Shown here: piece after piece, positions 9,706 to 21,865 of the stretch
Numbering within the stretch: position 1 is the stretch's first letter
Layout of the letters: the number at the start of each line of letters is the position of its first letter
Assembly (NCBI GenBank): GCA_020091685.1
Contig: CM034603.1
Span: 31,047,696-31,111,695, forward strand
Length of the DNA: 64,000 nucleotides
Direction of reading: 5' to 3'
DNA from: Lutjanus erythropterus
Lineage: Eukaryota; Chordata; Actinopteri; Lutjaniformes; Lutjanidae
Notes under the pieces: generated by a model
Told to the model about the DNA's origin: nothing
Databases searched by the model: none
The model's input: the letters and a program-made list of their open reading frames with translations, nothing else
Translations under genes and position numbers: made by a program

Positions 9706-12700
9706 ATGGAGGGAGAATCAGACGAATCAGATGAGGATTTTCGGAGAGAGGACGGGTCCACTGTGCTCTGGGAGAAGCACATTCAGCAGAGCTTCATTGT
9801 TGACCTGAGTGAGGATGAAAGTCTCCACCTGAGTGATTTGGAGAGTTCTTTAGCCTTACATCTGTCTCAGGCAGAGTCTGCTGCCTCTGAGGCCAGCATC
9901 CATCTCAGCGGTAAGTCCTAGAGTCACTGTCGTTTATTTTTGCTAATTGAGTTTTTGCCATGTGTTAATTTGGCTTGTTGCATCTGCCCTGATCCATTCA
10001 ACATGATGTCTGAATTATATGTTGTGTCATAACACATATCAGAATCAGAATGAGCTTTATGAGCCAATACTGTTCATATTAAGGCGACCGTGTGCCACAT
10101 TCCCAAATATTCATACTTCTTCAACATTCTTCTTCATACAAATTGAAGCCAGCTATGCAGTTTACCTCAAAGTATATTTTGCATCCTTCATCTCTTTCTC
10201 ATTTTTCCAACTATTCATACCTTTTCACTTGCATTTTCATACAAACAAAAAATAGTAAACAGTGATACATGTAATGACATATGCTGGCAGTGTCACAGAG
10301 TAAGTTGTAACTGTCATTGTTCATGGAGGGCAGTCTTAAAAAAAAGTGAATGCAAAGCCTGAGGCTTAAATCTGTGAAACCCTCTAATTTGGTATTTATG
10401 TCGTTGTGTAATCAGCAGGGAGCGCAGAGCTGTCAGGGTTGGATGTCACCTCCTCAGAGTCTGGTAGTGTCAGCAGTCAGAGTGAGAGGGTGGTTAAAAG
10501 CAAAAGCAGCATATTGCGTGTGTCTGCACAAAGACCAAACACCATGCCTGATGAGCCGCCCGTAAACCGGCGGTATGAGGATTCAGGGCAGAACACTAGT
10601 GATGAGGATCAGGACGACCTCCCTTATGACGGTGACCTCGGAAGCCCCTACTTCAACCAGACAGTTAACTCTGAGGGCAAGGTGAGCTCTGATGGAAGAG
10701 AAACTGTTCATGCAAGTCCCGACGTTCCTGATTTTCTTGAATGTATTACAAAAGAACACTTGGTTTCTGAGCATAATGCTGAGAAATCAGCAACTTTGTC
10801 GCGTGAGAATGCTGACACAAAGCAAAACAACTTCATTCATACTTCCGAGCCAAATGCCCCATCATGCTTCTGTCCTGCAGACATTAACCAGCTGCTGCTT
10901 CGACACTTCTCCCAGGAGGAGTTGCTGCAGTCAGGTAGGCTGATTGAGGCAGAGACCCTGCCGGAGGTGTCTCTGCTGGAGAGCGTGGATGACACCATTT
11001 ACAGCTGGGCTCCAACACACAACAGCACAAAAATTAACCACTCAGAGAGCCCTGTGTGTAATTCTGAGATCAATCAGAGTGATGAAAAGAGTAATACTGC
11101 ATCAAAAAATTTAAGTTTAGAGGAAGAAGCAGAAAGGAAAATTGCTACTGACAGCATTACATCCAGCTCTGCCAGTGCAGAATCAGAAGAAGACTGTGGA
11201 GATGCAAGTGTAGCAAAGCAGGGAAAAGCCAAAGAGGATGATCAGGTTCAGAGAGTCCCACTTGTGCGCACCAGGTCCTTCAGCGAGATGAAGTATGGCC
11301 AAGGCCAAGTCCATTACCCGCTCCCTGATTTCTCCAAGGTTGCCCCCAAAGTAAAAATCCCCAAAGCTCCAAGCGGACCAGCCAGACCTGTTCCCCAGAG
11401 CCCCAGCACCATGCACAGAGCCCAGTCCTCTCCCGGGATGTTAGAGGTGATCAGCAGAGTCCTGGAGGATTCAGTCCAGCCACCAGAGAAGCCCTATGTC
11501 TTCAAAGATGAGGACAAGACTCCTCCAGCACTGGTGCATCACCTGCAGGTAGAAAATATTCAAAATTTACTATGAATATAACAATACCAAAAAGTCAAAG
11601 TACAATAATAACACGATAAAAGGTATTTTAAAAAATGACAACTTGAAAAACAGTCCTTCGTTAAATGATAAATCTGATATGTGCAGCATTTTGCAAATAA
11701 AAGTAGCCAGCTATGACCTAAACATGGGCAAAAAATTGGCATGAACTGTATTTGGCAATGAATGTTTAAATTAGTTTGTACAATTGCAAAACAAAAACAA
11801 TGCAGCAGTCAGTAGCAGCCCTCTGAAAAAATAGAATAAAAATAATAAAATAATTAATGATGTATCATGGTAGATATTGTCATAGTCTGGTTCGGCATTG
11901 AAACTTTTTTTATGAGACATTGATTCATGATATTCCAGTATTTGAGATATTGTTGCACTCCCAGAGTTTACTCTTCATAGTGCATGTGTACCTACATGTT
12001 TTGGTTTCTTTAATTTGTATTTCTTCAAACAGTAACAAATATGAATGCATTCATAGGACATCGGACTAATGTTTGTCTCATTCCATATTTCTTTAGGCTG
12101 AATATGATAAATTACTAACCAAATATGCTGAGGCTGAGAACCTTATAGATCAAATGAGACTCGGAACCAACGTAAGTGAAAAGTTGTTGCTTCAATCAAT
12201 TATAATTTTAGAATCGTTATTTTCAATGCGAGCTACAGTGTTGTGGATCTCTTTTCACAGGCTCCGCCCTCCTCAGAGCTGATGCTTTATTTAGAGGGGG
12301 ATGATGATCATCAGGGAAACTTACCTGCAGCAGAGGGAAGCCATCTTGGATCCTTGGCTCTTCAAATTTCCCCATCAGGTACATCTGACATCTGATATTA
12401 TGACAGGTCAGCGCTGTGCTTCGCTACCTGCAAATTACGCAGTGAAGTGCAACTGGTTTCCATAGAGACAAGCAGGGTCAGATGACACTGTTCTACAGCA
12501 GCTACACAAACATCTTTTCTTTGCTTTTGGAGCACTTTAATTAAGTGGGAAACAATGGCTGTGAACTGGAGAACCTTACCACATGAAAATTGTTCACTTT
12601 TAATTTCTATATCATATTTTTGAATCATAAGATCATCAGAGACTTTAAAATTTTAATTAGTCACAAATTAACAAATTCTTTGCATGTAGTCAAAGTCAAC

Positions 12701-14995
12701 TTTATTGTCAATTCTGCCATATGTGCAGGATATATAGAGTCACATGTTGAGAGCCTACAGTGTCTGTACAAAGTGGCCAGTGCTGAGTTGAGGCGTGTAC
12801 GGACGTGTTCTGTATAAAAATGTTCTGTTAACACTGAAAGTACAAATTATAAGGTACTTTCTTCATCAAGTGCACTGATGAAGTAAAGAAGAAGTAATGA
12901 AGTTTAGTTTAAGACTCCGTATCAAGAACATGTTGCTGGCGTCTGTTCAGTCTTTTTCAGGAGTAAGTCTGTATTTTTCAGACAACCTTGGTGCACAAGA
13001 GGATATAACCCCCAAGAGCAACATTAAAGAGGTGAGCACAGCCTCCTCCATGCAGACTGAAGACGCTCCCAGTGACGGAGAAAGAATGACGGCTGAGCTG
13101 AGGGACATCATCGGCCAGTTCATGCAGAAGGTGAGTTTAAAGATGTGCGAGAACATTACTAAGTTACCAGGAAACAGTCAGACATCTAAAACCATTTATG
13201 ATCCTTCTTCTATTCAGGTGGTAGAATTCAAATTGAGTGTAAGGAACATGTCAGTGAACACATCAGACCAGCAAATGGTAAGTATTGTTTACCTCCTGTA
13301 TGTAGCTCTTTATTTAACACACAGAATATTGGAATTAAGAACATCTTGACTGTGTGTCTCTGAGATGTCAGTCTTTTTTATTCTGCATGCACATAAATGT
13401 AAAATTTGTCCATTGTCAGATGCTGAGGAGCATGATGGAGGCTCAGGACCAGCTGGAGAGAAAATACATCAGTAAGAAGGAAGAGCACAGAGCTCTGGAG
13501 ATGCAGAACTACATGGGCCTGTCCAGGAACACTGGCACCTTTGACCCAAACAGGTTAAAGAGCCCCTGCTTTTGCACCTGTGTGAATGTGTCAGTATCAC
13601 GTCAATGCATCCCATCATGCATGTGTGTATATATATGTGTGTGTGTGTTAAAACGTGTGCAGGCTGGTGGAGGGAGACATATTCAGGATAGGGATGCACC
13701 TTGAGGACATAAAGGAGATGATAGACAAAAACGTGTGTGAGCAGATTTCTCCACCGCACTCGTCCTCTACTCCCACAACCGTGAACGAGGTGCTGCATGT
13801 GAAGCCCAGTCCTCTCTGCATGCTCACACCATCACCTCCACCATCCCTGCATGAGGTAATTAACTCACTGACACACCCTTATAATACGACACTGATATCA
13901 ATTAAGAAAAATATTGCTGTTGAGTCGCTCCAACAAAGCATTTATGAATTAGTATCTGAAGTGATAAATTAAAACTTAGGGACAGGACACAAAATGGGTT
14001 GCAAACTAGTTTTTATTGGCTGCCAATTGGCAGAATAATATGTATACATTTAATACAGGGGACAAAACAAAAGCCTCATTGATAAAAAAAAAAAACAGTT
14101 GAGGTCAAGAAATGAAACAGCCACCTCACTAATGATTAAAACTATAAACCAGCACAAAAAAGACAATTATGCAACCAACAGAAACCTCTGTTCAGAACAG
14201 ATTCAGATTTGTGTTTTTATTATTGTATCATCACCTGAAAATAAGAATAATTGTGTTTTTGTTACCTTTGAATGAGCCCTTTCTATCTAAAGAGGGGGCA
14301 GGTCTGCTTCTATGGAGGCTGCAATGTTTCACCACCATGTTTCTACAGTAGCCCAGAACAGACAAACCAAACATTGGCTCTAGATAAGGCATGTAGGAAA
14401 GAGTTTTTTGGGTTTCGAGCTGAAAAAGTTTGGGAACCTCTGGTTTATTGTGTTCAGTTACATACTTTATACTTTACTTCATTTCAGTTCTTCTTTCCAT
14501 AGCTTACACAGTTTTTCATGGTTTATACTTTTCTGGTAGATTAACTTAATTTTAGTCTATTAGGTCTTTTATGTCACCCTTTACAAACAAATATAATTCC
14601 CAGAAGTTGGATTGAAGCTGATGATGCTTTGACTTTTTCTATAGAGCCACCAACAAGTTAAAATTTCCAGTAATCCAGTTAAATATCTCCACATCTACCT
14701 CATGGACTGGACATTCAAGCTTTTCGCTCCATGAATCCTGAAGACATGGTTTAGAGCTTTTCTAGCGTTTTTCATTTTGGTTTAAGATCAAATGCCTGTC
14801 AAATTCATAACATTCCCATTAGCTTCAGCTGTACATTGTTTAGTGAACAAGCTTAGCTTTAGCATGTCAACATGCTAAACTAAGAGCAGGAACATGGCAA
14901 ACATTATACCTGCTACACCACTGAGAAAATGTCTGGATACAATATTTCTTTTGTTCATTTTATATACTGCAGCTGTTGATGCAGCCTAGAAATGC

Positions 14996-15026
<31 letters not shown>

Positions 15027-18000
15027 TTATACTAACTGGAAATTATCTGACTGGGTCTCATGTTTCAGGGACCAAGTGCAGGTTTTTCCAACGTGGGTCA
15101 TAAGATTGAGACACAAAAAGAGGAAGAAAAAGAGGAGGAAGTGGAGGAGGCCAGTGCCATCAGTGGAGTTGATGGATTACAACATTCAAGGTACTTGTTA
15201 AAGTATTTTAAAAGCTCCATTAATATTTCTCTTTTTATTCTATTATGAATAATGTAGTCAAACAGGTACGTGTGTTAATTCTATGCAAGAAACAGAAAGT
15301 TATATTGGCTAGGACAAATGAGTATAATACACCACTTCTGTGCATATTTGATTGTCACTGTTGTGTCCATCTATTGATATTTTGAGTGGTGTTTGTGTGT
15401 GTTGTTTGTGCTCAAACAATAGGCACGTTCTGAACCTTCCCATGGAACAGATAGTGTTTCAGGTGCAGTGTTGGTGTTGGGTTCCAGCGTGTGTGCAGGT
15501 TTTCTTCTCTGTCCTGTTTCAGGAGCTCACAGGGTTCTGTGGAGGGACTGGACGTCCAGACAGCTGAGGCTGAAGAGGAGAGGAGCTCCATCCTGTCAGA
15601 GGTGTTGGATCACAGTAACATCTTGGCATACTTGGGTGAAACAAGGACATCCTCAAGACAGAGGCAGCGCACACCCGACAGGTCAGTGTTGTGATATTAA
15701 AGCTAACTGTTAGTCGACCGACTCCATGTTGTGGTTTCTCTGTACTGGTTTGTTCTTAAATAATGCATGGCTCATACCAGTAATCTGTCTTGTAATCCTG
15801 TCACAGTGTAAGTGAGCTACTTTTGCAGAGTGCATGTGTTGTCAATACAGAAATAGTTATCAGAAGTATCTATTGTACCAAAAGCAGTTAGCTTTATCAT
15901 GCAATGCTTTTAACCCCTCCCAGCTGCACTCCATAGACACAAGGTTAACTAACACTAAACTAAAAACTAAAACTAGGTGTGAAAAAAAAATTTTAGTTAA
16001 CAAAAATAAAAATAGAAGCTAAACTTTGGGGAACAAACTAACTGATCCAATATTGCATACTCAAAAAATGTGGAAATAAAATGAACATATACAGGAAATA
16101 CCTTAATTTTTAGTCTTTGTTCGTTTTGTCAAATTTGTCAACACGACAAGCATGAGGAGGCATTGGTCCATATGTTTGTAATGACTCTGCAGATATTCTA
16201 AATATCTAAATACGTCACTCACTGTTGTTGCTGCAGTCGTAGCACTCCGGATGGTGTCCTGAACCCAGTGGGTGAATGTGATCTGGGTGATTGCGTGAGT
16301 CTGGCTGTGGAGGTCCCCTCTTCCTCTGATGCACCCAGACACTCAGACACCCACAGCCTCTCAGAGCCTCCTCTCAACACCTCGTCTGTATCACAGGTCA
16401 GTCACAGATAATAGCTGCTTTGTTTGCTGCAGTGGCAGTGCAGGCCTTCTTTATTTGAACTGATGTGTGTTTTTTTCTGGGGTTCAGAGGATTGTGAGCC
16501 CAGAAACAGACAGTGGATTTGGGAGCTCTTACTTGAATCAATCAGCTTCTGGATCATTTCAACCACATCTGCTCACAGAAAGGTATACATCTACATAAAC
16601 AGCAACAATAAAATACTTTCAGTAGACAGGGACTGATTAAAGGCCCTACTCCTCCTGTCTACAGCGTGCAGTCCCAGAATGATGCTCTAAGTAGCTCAGA
16701 CAGTGAAGGATCCTGCTCCAACCTGCAGACAGCCATCCATTCAGCCAGCCTCAGCAGCCAGCGGTGGGCCAGTCCCCATCCATCTGTCCAAACACAGCCC
16801 AGTTGTGTAACAGCAGCAGTAGAGCGGTGGGTGGAGAGCACCACGAAGGGGCCTTCAGTCAGGCTGCAAAGTGAGCAAATCCCTCTTCATAAAGAAGTTG
16901 TCTTTTTATTTCATTTTATCTGGTCAACACGGAAATGATGAACACTTCTCCACCACAGACCGAACACGATCTGAACGCACCCCGCCTACCCGGCTCCATC
17001 ACCACGTATCTGAACCCATACTCAGCACCAGCATGGAGGCAGAAGAGAGAGGCAGCCCGCTGTACTCCTGCTCTTGTAATAGGTCTGCTCTGCTGCTGAA
17101 AACTAGCACTTTGAACAACTGTTTTATCAGTGAAGATAAAGATTTAATCACCTTCTGTGTGTGTTCAGTGAGGCTATCCTGGCCTTGCAGTCAGAGGTGT
17201 CCAGGCTCAAGAAGGACCTGGAGGAGGGTTTGGTCCAGCTGCCTCACCTTGCACAGAAGATGGACTATCTCACCTCCAAATACAGACAGGATCGTCAGGA
17301 GCGCAGGTCGAAAACCAGACCCCGGAGCCACCACAGGTCAGCATGCAACAGGTGAGGAGCTGATCCTGCGAGGCTGCTATTAGTGGGAGAATAGAAGGAT
17401 AATAGACAATGTTGGGGTTTACTGATGTGACATTCAGTTAATAGTTACCTTTTTACCTAAAAATAATATCTTAAATTTCTAGATGCAAAGCCTGGATTAG
17501 AAATACAAATACTTTCATGTAAAAGTCCTGTCATGTTTTTAACATTTATTCATTTCACATTAGGTCATTAAGTGGCAGACAGAATGTGAGCAATCTCAGC
17601 TCCAGTCAGGTGAAGATAGAAGACTGGATCTCCTCAGACATGGACCCCAGCAAGAGCAAAGGTACTTCAACGCCACCATCACCACAATAACACACTAATA
17701 AAAAGAAAAATGCAGCAAAATAAGACATTTCTGAAAGTGTGTCTCCACATCTGTGTCTGTATGTGTTTGTATGTATTTCCTTCATCATCCACTACGGTTT
17801 TGATCATTTGCTCCTCAGGTACAGACAGCGGTGACACAGCCGGCTCTGAGATCATGTTGCTTTCCCATGATTCACCTGCAGGGAGCAGGAGAACACCTGA
17901 GTTTAAGTATAAACGTAATGGGGCACTGCAGTCCAACAGAGGTTAGAGCCACACACACTAATTGTTCCTGGATTTATTTTTATGTATATCATTTACATGT

Positions 18001-19543
18001 GGATATTGTATACAAAATGGGACAACATGTGTGTCTGTTGTCCATCAGGGTCAGAGGGGAACGTCTCAGTGAAAACCTCTGTCCCTCCTTTTAAAATGGA
18101 GCTGGTCAGACCAGAGGAGGCTTCTGACAGCCAAACCAAGCAGAGGCCACAAAGTAAGTGATTTACTCATCTAATGCTTAGAATATCAACATTTTGGGGT
18201 TATTGATGTGATGTCACAATGCCTGTTGTCAAGTTTACACATGGCAGATGTCAACTTTATTTGCCTCAATAGACAATAGACCTTTTTCACAGCAGCCAAA
18301 GATATTACCAAAGATAGTAATTCAGGTCTCATTCCATTCAGTGTAGCAGAGCCTTTTCAGTGAGCCAACATGCACAGGAGTGACACCCTGACTCTGTTTG
18401 AGCTGAATGGAACAAAACATTAATTTAGCATAATTGGTAACACCTGTGTTTATGTCACTATTTCATGTCAAAATGGCTACTGTGAAAAAGATCAACTGGT
18501 TTCAGACCAAAAAACTAGAAAAGCATAAGAGTTAGAGCCTCAACACAAACAGCAGGCAGCCAGTCATCAAAAAGTGCTTAGTTGTAGATTAAGGACTCTA
18601 AGGTGGTAAATATGTGCAGTGTTGTGTTTTATTATTGTACATACTGTCATGCTTCTCATGTTTCTGTGTTCTGCAGCCATCATGAAGAGTTTATACTCGA
18701 AGGAGAGATGGTCTCTTTTCTCCTCTCCATCTCTTCAGAAGCCCCTGCTTCAGGTCAGCTACACCTCCTCCAGCAGCCTGCCTGCAAGGTAAACACACAC
18801 AAACACATCACTCACTGAAAGCAGGAGGGTGTTTATCAGCATTATCCCAAATAAAGATTTTAACATATACAGGTCTTTTAAACTGCAATCAGTCTTCATC
18901 TTTCTTGCTGTCTGTCCACAAATCCAGTTATAAAGTGAGGGAGCCGCAACTGCAGTCCACGTCCCATCACAGAAAACGCTCCACCCAGTCAGACTCTGCG
19001 CTCCTGCCCAGCAATGTGTACTTCCAGCGGACGCTGTCCCCAGTATCAGTGCCCTCGAAGACTGGCGGCAGGACAGGCAGACGCAGAGGGAGCAAGGTGA
19101 AATGTCTCATCTGTCCACATCTGTGTCTGCTGATAAGAACATCTGCTGTTTATCTAAAAAAAAGAGTGAACAATAGACCTTTTTCACAGCAGCCATATTG
19201 ATATGAAACAGCAGGGTAAACATAGGTGTTACCAATGACAGTAATTATGGTCCATTCCATTTAGTGTAGCAGCATGCACAAAGCAGCGCCTCACTGTGTT
19301 TGATCTAAATGGAACCTTAATTAGTATCATTAGGAAAACAGCCCTTTGTTATTTTTTGCATCTGTTTTCTAGGAGGAAGAGATGAACAGGACTCTGGACC
19401 AGGCCATCGAAGTGGCCCGCAGCATGAAGAGGACCACAGACCGGATGGCCAAGAGACTGTCAGCTGACCTGGCCACGGCTCAACTCTACAGGAAACTGCA
19501 CGGCGTTCAGCCACCAGGGGGCAGGAAACACCACGCCTTATAA
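9706..19543 (+). CDS. aknad1: AKNA domain-containing protein 1 (AKNAD1-like), 21 coding exons, complete
   Basis: Coding exons: 9706-9910, 10419-11548, 12097-12171, 12261-12378, 12982-13130, 13218-13277, 13420-13553, 13663-13855, 15069-15190, 15523-15681, 16237-16396, 16488-16582, 16665-16870, 16959-17082, 17169-17351, 17564-17661, 17819-17941, 18049-18153, 18677-18788, 18928-19096, 19373-19543. Phases agree at every junction; total 3891 nt, about 1296 aa, ending TAA. The first exon starts at 9669 after TTAACACAG, and the ATG at 9706 is the first in frame. Family marks: an acidic Ser-rich N-terminus, DLPYDGDL (aa ~135), KYGQGQVHYPLPDFSKVAP (~360), KYAEAENLIDQMRL (~454), FDPNR (~620), SPETDSGF (~839) and a C-terminal helical region (~1241 on). 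DLPYDGDL and the LLLRHFSQEE/ETLPEVS region favour AKNAD1 over AKNA. AKNA organises microtubules at centrosomes; AKNAD1's own role is poorly known. Human AKNAD1 is about 836 aa, so this copy is long. Symbol by synteny and motifs. Confidence 0.88.
10419..11548 (+). CDS. aknad1: aknad1 large exon with the AKNA signature
   Basis: This 1130-nt exon encodes aa 69-445, far longer than its neighbours (60-206 nt). It is Ser/Glu/Asp-rich and mostly looks disordered. It holds DLPYDGDL, then DINQLLLRHFSQEELLQSG followed by ETLPEVS, and near the end RSFSEMKYGQGQVHYPL and DFSKVAPKVKIPK, the most conserved block of the AKNA/AKNAD1 family. The donor follows HHLQ and the next exon starts AEYDKLLTKYAEAEN, a helical continuation. 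Confidence 0.88.
11738..11850. repeat. Interspersed repeat in aknad1 intron, pair of 43571-43680
   Basis: It shares TTGGCAATGA, AACAAAAACAA and GCAGCAGTCAGTAGCAG in the same order and orientation with a copy in the fndc7-like gene's second intron. Both copies are followed by an A/T-rich AATAAAA stretch. The element class is unknown. Confidence 0.5.
12097..12171 (+). CDS. aknad1: aknad1 exon encoding the AKNA helical core
   Basis: These 25 codons form a single helix-like segment, AEYDKLLTKYAEAENLIDQM and five more residues. Human AKNA has a very similar stretch (LLTKYAEAENTIDQLRL), which makes it one of the clearest family marks here. It is a phase 0-0 exon, so skipping would keep frame. Confidence 0.88.
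12680..12810. repeat. Fish interspersed repeat (GTCAACTTTATTGTCAATTC type)
   Basis: AAAGTCAACTTTATTGTCAA followed by ATATGTGCAGGATATA is a common dispersed fish sequence, probably the tail of a retroelement. It lies in the aknad1 intron before the exon at 12982. Borders and class are uncertain. Confidence 0.4.
14320..14410. repeat. Dispersed repeat (CCATGTTTCTACAGTAGC family), copy 1
   Basis: CCATGTTTCTACAGTAGCCC, then AGACAAACCAAACATTGGCT, recurs with small changes at 21810-21865 and 49518-49565, all on the plus strand. Three copies in three different introns or spacers mark a repeat family; ends not determined. Confidence 0.5.
14996..15022. repeat. (TG)n microsatellite
   Basis: A pure TG dinucleotide run just before the polypyrimidine tract of the aknad1 exon at 15069. 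A shorter TG/TA run lies at about 13620-13650 before the exon at 13663. Confidence 0.9.
17169..17351 (+). CDS. aknad1: aknad1 coiled-coil exon with two alternative donors
   Basis: It encodes EAILALQSEVSRLKKDLEEG and a following basic stretch (RQERRSKTRPRSHHRS). Human AKNA carries the matching AICELQEEVSRLRLRLEDSL. Two usable donors follow: CCACAG|gtcagc after 17336 and AACAG|gtgagg after 17351. Both leave phase 2, so the two forms would differ by five residues (SACNR region) without a frame change. The downstream site has the better consensus and is used in the model. Confidence 0.8.
18279..18493. mobile_element. MITE-like element with 20-bp terminal inverted repeats, copy 1
   Basis: The left end GACCTTTTTCACAGCAGCCA (18279-18298) and the right end TGGCTACTGTGAAAAAGATC (18474-18493) are inverted repeats matching at 18 of 20 positions. 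About 215 bp, no coding content, inside an aknad1 intron. A second copy with an identical left end lies at 19176. Confidence 0.75.
19176..19345. mobile_element. MITE-like element copy 2, right end missing
   Basis: The left 20 bp are identical to those of the 18279 copy, and internal words (CATTCCATTTAGTGTAGCAG, ATGGAAC, TTAATTAG) follow in the same order. The right inverted repeat is absent; similarity stops about 30 bp before the acceptor of the last aknad1 exon (19373). Confidence 0.65.
19373..19543 (+). CDS. aknad1: aknad1 last coding exon
   Basis: These 56 codons and TAA encode LDQAIEVARSMKRTTDRMAK, then RLSADLATAQLYRKL. Both human family members end the same way: AKNA in SLSADLRQAHSL, AKNAD1 in TIAEDLAKAQRW. 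The match fixes the reading frame of the C-terminus and shows that the gene is complete at its 3' end. Confidence 0.9.
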   Translation, partial: EEEMNRTLDQAIEVARSMKRTTDRMAKRLSADLATAQLYRKLHGVQPPGGRKHHAL

Positions 19544-20079
19544 CAAGCAATGAACACAGATCAGTTTCCTCTGAACTCATCAATCAGCCTGTCAGGTGAT
19601 ACCTGATGCCTTTGTACAATATGTTATTTAGGACCTGTTTGTGTTAAGTTATTGCTTTTGTACATGGTTGTATATTTATAATGCATAGAAAAGCCTTAAA
19701 TCAAACTGTAAAAATAACATTTTGGATATTATAACCTTACCTCTATATTGTAAGGTTTGGGAATTTTTTTAAGCAGATTTAAAATTTTTATTAACGGACA
19801 GCATTTCACTCATTTTGAGTGTCTCAATAATTTAATTTTATGTATTTAGGCCACGTCATACTTTAAAAAAATCATCCAGCATCTCAGTTTGATTCTTCAT
19901 ACTTTATATCAGGCAAAATGACTTTCTGACATAATATTTTTGATATAAGACAAATATTATATGTATTCATGTATTTTATCTGTTATGGATGCAACACATG
20001 TGCATGGAGGTACAATATGATCCAGCTGTGACCTTTAGTTAGAGGGCATCATCATTCACACAGTACAGTGTCACTCAGC

Positions 20080-20093
20080 AATAAATCAATAAA
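20080..20093 (+). terminator. aknad1: aknad1 polyadenylation signals
   Basis: Two AATAAA hexamers (20080-20085 and 20088-20093) follow an A/T-rich 3'UTR of about 540 bp that begins after the TAA at 19541-19543. Cleavage would fall near 20105-20120. Confidence 0.7.
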
Positions 20094-20200
20094 TATAAAC
20101 TTTATCTTTTCACAGTGATCCATGTCAGTACACTTGTGTCACTTAATCCTTTTGTTTCCTTTTTTTTACTTTATCTGCCTCCCAACCATCAGCTACCCAA

Positions 20201-20210
20201 TACACACACA

Positions 20211-20265
<55 letters not shown>
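20201..20265. repeat. Compound (CA)n(GA)n microsatellite
   Basis: An uninterrupted CA run passes directly into a GA run just downstream of the aknad1 polyadenylation signals. Confidence 0.95.
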
Positions 20266-20267
<2 letters not shown>

Positions 20268-20399
20268 ACAGGGTGAGGAGATAAAGTTAAATCAAATTAA
20301 ATCTAGGTCAGATTGGGAATATTGCATTTCAGGAAAATCCCTCTCCACCTTTAGTTTGAATGAGTATCAACTGTGGTGCTTTTAGCCAATAAGCTCATT

Positions 20400-20550
20400 T
20401 GACGCCTCTAATGCCCGTCCTGCCTGCCTGTGGCTGATGGTGACACAGTGTCTTCTTACCGAGTTTCTGTTGCACGGCTTTGTCGCCGTCAGAGCCTGCT
20501 GGTGCCGGGCCGTGTTCACTTTTTGTTGTGGGTTATCGACTTTCACTGCG
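20400..20550 (+). other. Candidate non-coding exon or promoter-proximal segment
   Basis: This stretch is richer in CpG and GC than its surroundings (TTGTCGCCGTCAGAGCC, GTGCCGGGCC) and ends at a strong donor, CACTGCG|gtgagt. It could be an upstream first exon of fndc7 or of an unrelated non-coding transcript. No recognisable protein is encoded. Confidence 0.25.
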
Positions 20551-21809
20551 GTGAGTATCAGGAAAGACGATGTGTTCAAACAACATTCCTGTACTGTCTC
20601 CTCTGATTGTTCAAAGAACAGATGAGGTGTTCTCGGTGTTTGCTCGCCTGCAGGCCATCAGCAGGACAGACGGGTTACAAACATGACTTCTCAACCACGT
20701 TTAATAACAAATACAGAATAACATCCACGTTCTCCTTTAACACACACAGAATACAACAGTTCCTTTGCCCCCCCATTTCTCGTTTTGCTCCTTCCAGTCC
20801 ACTCCAACCCAACCCAAATGAACCAGAGCAGTTTAATTGCTTAGACAATTAACTCCCAACCATTTTTATCACCTCAATCAATCTGTTTAGTTGTTTTTTG
20901 AGCAAAAATAATAATAATAAATAATAATCTGCAGATTGTTCAGTAAGGAATATAATCATTAGTTGCGGTCCTTAGTCAGACAAAAACAGAAAAAAAAACC
21001 TTAAGAAAAACTATATCACAACCTGCAGATTCATCCCCACCTCATCCTGAAAATAGTATTTTTTTCATGTCTTCCTTAACCGTACTGTGCTCCCCATATC
21101 AGTTTGCGAATGACTGTGCAAGTGGATCATAGCCTGAAAAACAGAAGCCATGACTTGTCATTAGACAGGTGTGAAACAGAAGCCTTGATGACTCCTCAGA
21201 GGCACATTCAGTACAACACTGGGGGAAGTGGAGGAACTTCTGGTCTGTGGCTTCAGCCTGTATGAGACGACACTGTGGTCAGAGGAGGTGCAAATTAATT
21301 CAGTATATAACAGGTGCACAAAGCAAGATACATAGAAAACTGTTGCTGTTTCACCTCTTTGTGATGATCAGATGTCAAACTTTTTTTTTAGAGATTTCTT
21401 TTGATAATCATGGCTGTAGGATCTAAGGACTTGACTTGATTACAAAGTCCTTTACATGGAGAAAAAATGAATAAGGAACTTGTCTTTGGCACTGCTGTAT
21501 ATTAGACCAGGGGGGGTGTTCATTGTTGTTGTCCCTCCCAAGGTTTCTTCAATTTCTCTTTTGAAAGGAGCTTTTTCCTTGAATGCTTTAGGGGGACGTC
21601 ACCATTTTATTCATAGCAGCCCTTGGGACTGCTGCCTTTTTAATATCTTTTGAGGATAAGAAACACGTTGCAGACAATCAAACTGAAATCCAGTGCAGGA
21701 TCAACATGTTTGCTGGTATCATCTTATTATGGGCTTTAAGTAAACTTGAAATGAAACTTGACATCAGCACTATGATATAGTGTAAAAGCAAATTTGCCTT
21801 GCTGCACTG

Positions 21810-21865
21810 CCATGTTTCTACAGTAGCCCAGAATGGACAAATCAAACACTGGCTCCAGATACAGC
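21810..21865. repeat. Dispersed repeat (CCATGTTTCTACAGTAGC family), copy 2
   Basis: CCATGTTTCTACAGTAGCCC, then GACAAATCAAACACTGGCTC, closely matches the copies at 14328 and 49518. Confidence 0.5.

Noticed and set aside
12897-12981. Earlier acceptor (TCTTTTTCAG) at 12960 for the aknad1 exon, and an upstream extension of its frame
   Set aside because: Using the 12960 site would add 21 nt and keep frame, so it is possible as an alternative. The 12981 site has the better tract continuity with the following conserved sequence, and the frame upstream of 12960 is intronic.
20437-20625. 62-codon plus-strand frame with a hydrophobic stretch at 20.4-20.6 kb
   Set aside because: It resembles a signal peptide only through Leu/Phe/Cys content, is crossed by a strong donor at 20551, and has no recognisable continuation.
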